11,299 nucleotides of DNA from an uncultured Maritalea sp. (GTDB lineage Bacteria > Pseudomonadota > Alphaproteobacteria > Rhizobiales > Devosiaceae), in the NCBI GenBank assembly GCA_913055925.1, contig CAJXLH010000061.1:1-11299 (forward strand). The letters run 5' to 3'. The number at the start of each line of letters is the position of its first letter. Within the stretch, counting starts at the first letter, position 1. Under the pieces are notes generated by a model. The model saw only the letters and a program-made list of their open reading frames with translations, was not told where the DNA came from and made no database searches. Below, one piece after another: positions 5,569 through 11,299 of the stretch. A program made the position numbers and the translations under genes.

Positions 5569-6993
5569 TTGAACCTTCAACACACAGAAAACGAAAGCTT
5601 CCCTAAAAACCGATGGTGGATCGCGGTGACATTGCTTGCTGCGAGCTTCATGAGTTTGATTGACGTCACAATCGTCAACGTGGCGCTACCGGAAATTCAA
5701 ACCAACTTAAATGCTTCAAATGCCGCCTTGGAGTGGGTCGTGGTCGCCTACGTCTTATGTTTCGCGATTGGCTTGGTGCCAAGCGGACGCCTCGGCGACG
5801 CTTATGGCCGAAAAAAACTGTTTGTCTTGGGCGTTGTTGGTTTTGCAATCAGTTCGCTAATTTGTGGCCTGGCCCCAAATGTAGAAACATTGGTTTTTGG
5901 GCGCGCTATGTTGGGTTTCACCGCCGCAATGCTGAGCCCACAGGTTACGGCGATCCTTCATGTCACATTTCCAAAAAGTGAGAAGCAAACGGTTTTCGGC
6001 GTCTTTGGCGCAATCGCCAGCTTAGGCGCAGTTGCGGGAAATATCCTTGGCGGTTTGATCATTGATCTTGATTTTGCCGGACTAAACTGGCGCCCGATAT
6101 TCCTCGTGAATGTGCCCATCAGCATCGCAATTTTGTCCGTTGTCAAAATTGTCCCAACAGATCAAGGCACGAAAAATGCCCAAGCCGACTTAATTAGCGT
6201 AACGCTTTTCGCTGCTGCTACTTTTGGCGTGATTTTTCCGTTCATTGAGGGGCGAAATTTTGGCTGGCCGCTATGGCTAATTTCAAGTCCAATCGTCGCA
6301 ATCCTCGCGGCAACGATGGTAGTTCGGCGACAGTTTTCACGTGCACAGGCCAAGCGTCCCGAACTCATCCCCGTTGTGCTTTTGAAAAATTTCAAATTTC
6401 TTCAGGGGCTTTTGCTGATCGTCCTGTTCTTTTCGGGATTGCCCGGCATGTTTCTAATTCTCGCCATCGTCTTTCAAACAGGGGCCGGCATGTCACCGCT
6501 TCAGTCGGGATTAGCAACAGCGCCATTCCCAATCGCTGCGATGATCATGTCATTCTTGGCCCCGAAACTTTTTAGAGGAAAATTGAACTTGAGCATCGCC
6601 GTGGGCGCAATGCTACTCAGCGCCGGTTCGTTTTGGCTGCAACGCACAATGGCCAATCACACCGGTGAAATAGATATTCTGACATTTAGCGCACCATTGG
6701 TTGTTGCCGGAATTGGGTTGGGCACCGCCGTCACAGCACTATTCCCGTCCATTTTAAGTCAAGTCTCGCACCAAGATGCAGGTGCAGGAAGCGGCGTCTT
6801 GCAAACCTTTCATCAGATAGGTGCAGCCCTCAGCATTGCCTTTATCGGTCAATTATTCTTCCAATCACTCAACGAAGCAGCGACCTTGGCAGCATTTCAA
6901 AATGCAGCGGCAGTGGCACTTCATTATGGCGTTGTTTCCTTCGGCCTTATTGCCCTCTGGCAGCTATACGTCGCCGTAATCTCAAAGAACTAA
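5569..6993 (+). CDS. MFS drug/efflux transporter, DHA2 (EmrB/QacA-like) family
   Basis: A 474-residue inner-membrane protein with 14 predicted hydrophobic helices by eye, the layout and length of the DHA2 proton antiporters. The start is TTG at 5569, supported by GGAG at 5558-5561 with a 7-nt gap. Family signs are SLIDVTIVNVALP in helix 1 (residues 29-41), motif A GRLGDAYGRKK (73-83) between helices 2 and 3, and SGVLQTFHQIGAALSIAFIG in helix 13. Motif C in helix 5 reads GAVAGNILGG (153-162), with Asn158 where Pro is usual. The substrate cannot be told from the sequence. No membrane-fusion partner gene is adjacent, so it may act alone in the inner membrane. It is divergent from the Rrf2 gene and probably repressed through the 35-bp palindrome. 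Its TAA overlaps the stop of the converging TetR gene, with no terminator between. Confidence 0.92.
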   Translation: MNLQHTENESFPKNRWWIAVTLLAASFMSLIDVTIVNVALPEIQTNLNASNAALEWVVVAYVLCFAIGLVPSGRLGDAYGRKKLFVLGVVGFAISSLICGLAPNVETLVFGRAMLGFTAAMLSPQVTAILHVTFPKSEKQTVFGVFGAIASLGAVAGNILGGLIIDLDFAGLNWRPIFLVNVPISIAILSVVKIVPTDQGTKNAQADLISVTLFAAATFGVIFPFIEGRNFGWPLWLISSPIVAILAATMVVRRQFSRAQAKRPELIPVVLLKNFKFLQGLLLIVLFFSGLPGMFLILAIVFQTGAGMSPLQSGLATAPFPIAAMIMSFLAPKLFRGKLNLSIAVGAMLLSAGSFWLQRTMANHTGEIDILTFSAPLVVAGIGLGTAVTALFPSILSQVSHQDAGAGSGVLQTFHQIGAALSIAFIGQLFFQSLNEAATLAAFQNAAAVALHYGVVSFGLIALWQLYVAVISKN

Positions 6994-7613
6994 CGCGCGC
7001 CGATGCCGCCAGTGAGAAATGCAAGGTAAGCTTGCGCCACTTCTTTTGGCTCAAGCTTGCCGCCATCTTGGTACCAGCGCGGTATCCAGTTCACACCACC
7101 CATAATGAAGCGCGTCATAATCGGTACGAGGTCGGGGCGGATAGAACCATCCGCCGCGCCCATAAGGGCGATATTTTCCAAGCCTTCCGTAAGAACGCGT
7201 GAGCGCGCGCGGATATCAGCCTGGGCATGTTCTGGCAGCGCATCAACGTCACCAACCACAGCAACCGCGCCGTTTGAGCAGTGCAAAACGATCAGGTTTT
7301 CAATGAAGTAGCAAAGCTTATCGAGGCCCGTCCCCTCATGCTTGTGCGCTTCGGCGCACAGCTCCTCGCAAATATCGAGGGTGCGTTCATAGCAGCCAAG
7401 CAACAATTCGGACTTGTTTTTGAAGTAATAGTAGATCGACGGTTTTGAAATCGACAACACGGCAGCAACCTCATCAAGCGACGTCGCTTCATAGCCCTTT
7501 TTGTTGAACAAGTTTCCCGCCGCCCGACAGATAAATTCTACCTTTTGGTTGCGAACAGCTTCTCGCTTAAACGGAGAAGGCGCTTGGCTTTTGCTCGCGG
7601 TCAAAGGGCTCAT
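6990..7613 (-). CDS. TetR/AcrR-family transcriptional regulator
   Basis: A 207-residue repressor from ATG 7613 (MSPLTASKSQ...), which is the usual TetR length. The frame continues upstream to a TTG at 7721, but the extra 36 residues (RGGAFFWYCRDRG...) look non-coding and lack a ribosome binding site. The helix-turn-helix lies at about residues 33-66: LFNKKGYEATSLDEVAAVLSISKPSIYYYFKNKSELL. The ligand-binding part ends with FIMGGVNWIPRWYQDGGKLEPKEVAQAYLAFLTGGI; the NW...RWY pattern resembles TetR proteins of the FadR/KstR2 kind that respond to acyl-CoA compounds, which is an inference. The gene is divergent from the ABC importer operon, with palindromic sites in between, so it probably represses that operon and perhaps itself. 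Its stop overlaps that of the MFS gene. Confidence 0.92.
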   Translation of the reverse strand: MSPLTASKSQAPSPFKREAVRNQKVEFICRAAGNLFNKKGYEATSLDEVAAVLSISKPSIYYYFKNKSELLLGCYERTLDICEELCAEAHKHEGTGLDKLCYFIENLIVLHCSNGAVAVVGDVDALPEHAQADIRARSRVLTEGLENIALMGAADGSIRPDLVPIMTRFIMGGVNWIPRWYQDGGKLEPKEVAQAYLAFLTGGIGAR

Positions 7614-7663
7614 TTTTAGGTCCGATCTGTTGGTCGTCTTCGCGCGCTTGAGCGCGCGCGTTC

Positions 7664-7682
7664 GGCAAATAGCAAATTTGCC
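7664..7682. promoter_or_regulatory. Inverted repeat in the tetR leader
   Basis: GGCAAAT and ATTTGCC are separated by 5 nt. The repeat lies about 50 bp upstream of the preferred tetR start. Next to it (7641-7658) is a very GC-rich hairpin, CGCGCGC-TTGA-GCGCGCG. The first could be an operator, while the second would form a strong stem in the tetR mRNA leader. Neither looks like the TGACTTT sites near the importer operon. Confidence 0.4.
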
Positions 7683-7728
7683 CCTATCCCGACAATACCA
7701 GAAGAACGCGCCGCCGCGCAATCAAAAC

Positions 7729-7775
7729 TGACTTTGAAATTTAGGATTTGACTTTAAAGTCAGAAACGACTTAAT
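7729..7775 (+). promoter_or_regulatory. Promoter and TetR-type operators of the ABC import operon
   Basis: TTGACT (7748-7753) and CTTAAT (7770-7775), 16 bp apart, make a plausible sigma-70 promoter. The -35 box is overlapped by a perfect 14-bp palindrome, TGACTTTAAAGTCA (7749-7762). A degenerate copy, TGACTTTGAAATTT (7729-7742), matches 10 of 14 bases and lies exactly 20 bp upstream, about two helical turns, so both sites face the same side of the DNA. This fits repression by the divergent TetR protein; no binding is shown by the sequence alone. Confidence 0.6.
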
Positions 7776-7833
7776 CTTTTGACCAAACCGTAAAAAACGC
7801 TGGGGAGAGCGTTGGTTTAAATGGGAGGAGCAT

Positions 7834-8595
7834 GTGCTGTCTGTAAAAGACGTGCAATTGTCGTTTGGCGGCTTGAAGGCGCTGCAAGGCGTCAGCTTTG
7901 ACGCAAGCGAAGGTGAGATTACCGGGATCATCGGACCCAATGGCGCGGGTAAAACTTCGCTGTTTAATGTCATTTCTGGCTTCTACAAACCAAGCCATGG
8001 CAGCGTGATCTTTAAAGGCGAAGATGTCGGGCATCTCAAGCCTGATGCACGTGCGCACAAAGGCATGTCTCGCACATTCCAAAACATCGCGCTCTTTCGC
8101 GGCATGACCGTTTTGGACAATATCAAACTCGGCTGCCACACCAATTTGAAAGCCAATGTTTGGTCAAGCCTTCTATATTTTGGCAGCGCCCAAAAAGAAG
8201 AACTAAAGGCGCGCAAAGAGATTGAAGAAGAGGTGATCGACTTTTTAGAAATCGATCACATTCGCAAAGCCCCCATCACGGCCCTTTCCTATGGCCTTCA
8301 AAAACGCGTGGAACTTGGTCGTGCGCTCGCCATGCGCCCCAAGCTTTTGATGCTTGATGAACCTGTAGCAGGCATGAACCGAGAAGAAACCGCGGACATG
8401 GCGCGCTTCATTTTGGATGCACAAGAACGCTTTGGCACCACAATTCTGCTGGTGGAACATGACATGCATTTGGTGATGGACATCTGCTCAAAGGTCGTCG
8501 TTTTGAACTTTGGGCAACAAATCGCGGACGGTTCGCCGCAAGAGGTCGCACACAATCAAAACGTCATCGACGCCTATCTCGGGCAAGCGGGGTAG
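7834..8595 (+). CDS. livG: ABC transporter ATPase, LivG-type (branched-chain amino acid-like import)
   Basis: A 253-residue cytoplasmic ATPase that powers a LivHM-type importer. It starts with GTG at 7834 behind GGGAGG (7823-7828); an ATG two bases earlier is in another frame and stops after four codons. The motifs are complete: Walker A GPNGAGKTS (34-42), Q-loop Q83 in SRTFQNIALF, signature LSYGLQ (151-156), Walker B LLMLDEP (171-177) with catalytic E176, and H-loop H209 in LLVEHDMHLVMDIC. The signature has Tyr-Gly-Leu-Gln in place of the common Gly-Gly-Gln, a variation seen in LivG proteins. The C-terminal VIDAYLG is also LivG-like. It is the first gene of an operon with two permeases and a binding protein; a LivF-type partner is expected outside the window. 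The substrate is unknown, so the symbol names the family, not a proven role. Confidence 0.92.
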   Translation: MLSVKDVQLSFGGLKALQGVSFDASEGEITGIIGPNGAGKTSLFNVISGFYKPSHGSVIFKGEDVGHLKPDARAHKGMSRTFQNIALFRGMTVLDNIKLGCHTNLKANVWSSLLYFGSAQKEELKARKEIEEEVIDFLEIDHIRKAPITALSYGLQKRVELGRALAMRPKLLMLDEPVAGMNREETADMARFILDAQERFGTTILLVEHDMHLVMDICSKVVVLNFGQQIADGSPQEVAHNQNVIDAYLGQAG

Positions 8596-8599
8596 AAAG

Positions 8600-9601
8600 A
8601 TGCAATTCGTTCAATTTCTTATAAATGGTTTGATGTCAGGCGCGATTTACGCGCTTATCGCAATCGGCATTGTCGCCGTTTACAAATCAACCCGCGTCGT
8701 CAACTTCGCCCATGGCTATATGATCATGATCGGCGCCTATCTTTACTACACTTTTGCCGTACTGTTTCCCGAACTTTCTTGGGCACCATCCTGGCTTTCT
8801 GGCTGGGCACCAGAATGGGTAATCGATGGTAAAAACAACGCCAAAATGTTCTCGCCAGAAGCCGCATTTTATGACTGGATTCCCGACATCCCAAGGATCA
8901 TTTTTGGACTGATTTTTGCGATCATCGGGTCGGGCATCATCGCCTTGTTCATTGAACGTTTTTTGATGCGCCCACTTCTTGGTCAATCAAATTTCTCCAT
9001 GATCATGGTCACGGTTGGACTTATCTCCGTTTTGTCAGGCTTTAAGAGCCTTTTCTGGACAGGCGATGCCGCCTCAGTGCCGCATCTAACGCCAAACCCT
9101 GCTTTCCGGTTAGATTTCTTTGGCACCCCGATTTTCATTTTCGGCGCTAATCTCATGTCGATGATCATCGCTGCTATCATCTTTGGTTACATCGTTTATT
9201 GGCTCAGAAAATCATCCGCAGGCGTGGCCATCCGGGCAGTATCTGAAGACCAATCTACTGCTTACTCCATGGGTATCAATGTACCCCGCGTTTTCGCGCA
9301 AGCCTGGCTAATTGCGGCCGCGACCGGTGCGATTGCCGGCGCCGTGCTCGCAGCACGCGATGGCGTATCACCATCGCTTGGGCTCTTCGGGTTTTCCGTT
9401 CTCGCCATTGTCTTGATGGGCGGCCTCGACAGCTTTGTCGGCGTTTTTATTGCGGCGATGCTGGTCGGCGTACTCGAGGCGCTTGTGCAATGGCAGCTCG
9501 GCGGCACTTGGGTTGAAATTGCACCTTATGTCGCGGTGCTCGTGGTGATCATCATCAAACCACATGGCCTATTGGGCTCGCCGGAGGTCGAACGCATATG
9601 A
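8600..9601 (+). CDS. livH: ABC transporter permease, LivH-type
   Basis: A 333-residue inner-membrane permease, starting at ATG 8600, four bases after the livG stop, with GGGG in the livG tail as ribosome binding site. The frame is open 30 codons upstream inside livG, but MQFVQFLINGLMSGAIYALIAIG is the standard LivH start. VVNFAHGYMIMIGAY (33-47) and the cytoplasmic loop RKSSAGVAIRAVSEDQSTAYSMGINV (203-228), which contacts the ATPase, are family marks. The protein is longer than the usual ~290-310 residues, because an insertion at about 55-98 lies between the first helices; it holds four Trp spaced exactly four apart (W61, W65, W69, W73) and a fifth at W93. This loop is probably periplasmic and would face the binding protein. 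The stop overlaps the next start (ATGA), so expression is coupled to the second permease. Confidence 0.92.
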   Translation: MQFVQFLINGLMSGAIYALIAIGIVAVYKSTRVVNFAHGYMIMIGAYLYYTFAVLFPELSWAPSWLSGWAPEWVIDGKNNAKMFSPEAAFYDWIPDIPRIIFGLIFAIIGSGIIALFIERFLMRPLLGQSNFSMIMVTVGLISVLSGFKSLFWTGDAASVPHLTPNPAFRLDFFGTPIFIFGANLMSMIIAAIIFGYIVYWLRKSSAGVAIRAVSEDQSTAYSMGINVPRVFAQAWLIAAATGAIAGAVLAARDGVSPSLGLFGFSVLAIVLMGGLDSFVGVFIAAMLVGVLEALVQWQLGGTWVEIAPYVAVLVVIIIKPHGLLGSPEVERI

Positions 9602-10671
9602 TCAATGGCAACCGAAAAACTTCGTATCTTGAGGATGAGCAGATCCTCAACAACAATTACAAGAAAGCCTTTGTCGCACTTATGGTCGCCTTGGCTATCG
9701 CGCTACCGATTTTTGCCAATGACTACATCATTCTCATGGCATCACTGGTTGGCATTATGTTGATCGCGGTTGTCGGCGTGAATGTGCTTGTTGGGTACAC
9801 CGGGCTATTGTCCCTTGGACATGCGGGTTTCGTCGCCATCGGCGCCTATGCCGTGTCAATTATTCATGGCCTACTTACTGGCTGGGGCATTCCCGATATT
9901 TTGCAACCATGGATCGCGCTACCCGGGGCAATGGCAGCAGCCGCGCTTATTGGAATCGTTGTCGGCCTGCCCTCGCTGCGCGTGAAAGGCATCTATCTCG
10001 CGGTCGCAACGCTCAGCGCAAACTTCATCATCATCTTCTTCATTGAAATCGACACCTTTGCGCAATGGACCGGCGGCCGATTGGGCTTAACAACGCCTGA
10101 CCCAAATTTCTTTGGGTGGGTGCTCGACACACAGCGTGAAGTTTATGTGCTTATCGCGATCTTTAGTTTTGCAACGATCCTGATGGTTCAAAACTTGTTC
10201 CGCACACGCGTCGGCCGCGCCTTCATCGCTATTCGTGAGAAAGACTATTCTGCAGAAATCCTCGGGGTTTCGCTATTGAAATATAAGCTCACCAGCTTTG
10301 CAATTTCAGCAGCATGCTGTGGCCTTGCGGGCGCAATGTGGGCGTACTTTTATGCCAAGATTTTGCCAGAGCAATTTGAACTTGCCCTGTCGCTGCAACT
10401 CGTCGCGGCGCTGATTGTGGGCGGCATGGGACGCACCATGGGTCCAGTATTTGGGGTGATCTTGATCGTTTTAGTGCCAGAAATCCTTAAAATTACAATG
10501 GGCGCAATCGGCGGCGGCTCTATTGAAGCTGCACAGCTTCGAGCGCCCATCCAAGAAATCGTATTTGGTTCATTGATAATCGGGTTCGTTTTGTTCGAAC
10601 CGCTGGGCATTTCCCACATCATGGACCGCTTTTTCCGGGCTTTGAACAGATGGCCGTTCGCGCGCGGATAA
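9598..10671 (+). CDS. livM: ABC transporter permease, LivM-type
   Basis: A 357-residue inner-membrane permease, partner of the LivH-type protein. It starts at ATG 9598, overlapping the previous stop by 4 bases. The N-terminal 22 residues are polar and cytoplasmic (INGNRKTSYLEDEQILNNNYKK), followed by hydrophobic helices. VGYTGLLSLGHAGFVAIGAYA (65-85) is the LivM family signature, and FRTRVGRAFIAIREKDYSAEILGV (201-224) is the loop that contacts the ATPases. The repeated GGMGRTMGPVFGVI late in the protein is also typical. Length and layout are normal for the family. No terminator follows; a 22-nt gap leads to the binding-protein gene. Confidence 0.93.
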   Translation: MINGNRKTSYLEDEQILNNNYKKAFVALMVALAIALPIFANDYIILMASLVGIMLIAVVGVNVLVGYTGLLSLGHAGFVAIGAYAVSIIHGLLTGWGIPDILQPWIALPGAMAAAALIGIVVGLPSLRVKGIYLAVATLSANFIIIFFIEIDTFAQWTGGRLGLTTPDPNFFGWVLDTQREVYVLIAIFSFATILMVQNLFRTRVGRAFIAIREKDYSAEILGVSLLKYKLTSFAISAACCGLAGAMWAYFYAKILPEQFELALSLQLVAALIVGGMGRTMGPVFGVILIVLVPEILKITMGAIGGGSIEAAQLRAPIQEIVFGSLIIGFVLFEPLGISHIMDRFFRALNRWPFARG

Positions 10672-10693
10672 ATTTTTTAAAGGAGGAACTACA

Positions 10694-11299
10694 ATGACTT
10701 CACATAATGATAAGAGCGCCCTCTCGCGGCGCCGCTTTTTGAAAACCGCCGCCGCGGCTGGCGCGGTTACGCTGGCAACCCCGGCAATCGTTCGCGCTCA
10801 ACCTGCGCACTACATCATCGGCGCGTCACTTCCAATGACAGGGCCGTTTGCAACAGCTGGTCAGCTGATTGCCCCATCATTGAAAATGTTTGAGGCCTTC
10901 ACCAACCAAGCAGGTGGTATTGGCGGTGTGCCGGTTAAGGTTGCCGTGGAAGATAGTGGCTATGTGCCACAAAACGCGCTGGCCAACTACCAACGTTTGC
11001 TTGCCTCTGAAGGCGATGCGGTGATCGGCTACTTTGGCGACTCCACCGGTTTCATGAAGCTGGTTGCGCCAGAACTTAAAGGCGATCAGGCTCGTCTGAT
11101 GTCGTCGACATCATTCGCTTCCGAATTGGCGAACCCCGCAACCAACCCATATCAATTTATGGCGGGTCCAACCTACGAAGATCAGTTCGACATCTTGCTG
11201 CAAAACATAGCAGCAGAGGGCGGCAAGTCGGTTGCATTTATTCACTCCAACACCGAGTTTGGTCTTGATCCAATTGAGCACGGTAAGAAACGCGCCGCA
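10694..11299 (+). CDS. ABC transporter substrate-binding protein, LivK/Peripla_BP_6 type, Tat signal (3' partial)
   Basis: The gene runs off the right edge; 202 codons are present and the frame is open. The N-terminus has a perfect twin-arginine motif, SRRRFLK (11-17), then a hydrophobic stretch AAAAGAVTLATPAIV and a likely cleavage site after VRA (residue 35), so the protein should be exported folded by the Tat system. The mature part begins YIIGASLPMTGPFATAGQ, followed by NQAGGIGGVPVKVAVEDSGYVPQNAL and YQFMAGPTYEDQFDILLQNIA, all typical of LivK-type periplasmic binding proteins. It starts at ATG 10694 behind AAAGGAGG (10679-10686), 7 nt away and the best ribosome binding site in the operon, which fits the need for more binding protein than permease. 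It should deliver the substrate to the LivHM pair; the ligand is unknown. Confidence 0.93.
   Translation, partial: MTSHNDKSALSRRRFLKTAAAAGAVTLATPAIVRAQPAHYIIGASLPMTGPFATAGQLIAPSLKMFEAFTNQAGGIGGVPVKVAVEDSGYVPQNALANYQRLLASEGDAVIGYFGDSTGFMKLVAPELKGDQARLMSSTSFASELANPATNPYQFMAGPTYEDQFDILLQNIAAEGGKSVAFIHSNTEFGLDPIEHGKKRAA

Noticed and set aside
7614..7721. A longer TetR protein starting at TTG 7721
   Set aside because: The extra residues are unlike TetR proteins, there is no ribosome binding site, and the ATG at 7613 gives the usual length.
8510..8599. A 30-residue N-terminal extension of the LivH-type permease
   Set aside because: It lies inside the livG gene, is basic and unlike the family, and the ATG at 8600 begins a normal LivH N-terminus.
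1..11299. CRISPR array, insertion sequence, phage or toxin-antitoxin genes
   Set aside because: No regularly spaced repeats, no transposase or integrase frames, and no flanking terminal repeats could be seen by reading both strands.

Overview
The window looks like a chromosomal stretch of an alphaproteobacterium, most likely of the order Hyphomicrobiales. Three things suggest this. The left end carries the run helicase C-terminus, S4-domain protein, 7Fe ferredoxin (fdxA), carD, then a convergent M48 metalloprotease, an order I know from this group. The nuclease-like protein has the 'QAPKLPLGR' signature I associate with alphaproteobacteria. The right end is a LivG/H/M-type importer behind a TetR regulator. 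By eye the base composition is near 50% GC, moderate for the group. The genus cannot be read from the window.

Left part (1-2537, + strand): the C-terminal end of a large helicase, an Hsp15-like S4 RNA-binding protein 5 nt behind it, then monocistronic-looking fdxA and carD. Two intrinsic terminators lie between fdxA and carD and a third follows carD. Next (2529-4787, - strand) is a two-gene unit joined by an ATGA overlap: an exported nuclease-fold protein lacking two of the usual catalytic residues, and a lipoprotein M48 zinc protease. The protease frame is broken near 2700, so its LysM-like C-terminal segment is out of frame.

Middle part (4909-6993): a tRNA-Arg(CCT) lies tail to tail with an Rrf2-family repressor gene, which is divergent from a 14-helix DHA2-type MFS exporter gene. 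A near-perfect 35-bp palindrome sits directly in front of the exporter's ribosome binding site and is the obvious operator for this regulator-exporter pair.

Right part (6990-11299): a TetR-family gene converges on the exporter gene with overlapping stop codons and is divergent from a branched-chain-type ABC import operon (ATPase, two permeases, Tat-exported binding protein; the last runs off the window). A perfect 14-bp palindrome overlaps the likely -35 box of the operon, with a degenerate copy 20 bp away, so the TetR protein probably represses the importer. The presence of TetR rather than Lrp-type control, and the TetR sequence type, leave open that the substrate is an acid or amide rather than a branched-chain amino acid.

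I found no CRISPR array, insertion sequence, phage gene or clearly new multi-gene system. The points most worth following are the protease frameshift, the two operator architectures, the substituted nuclease active site, and the Trp-repeat loop in the LivH permease.
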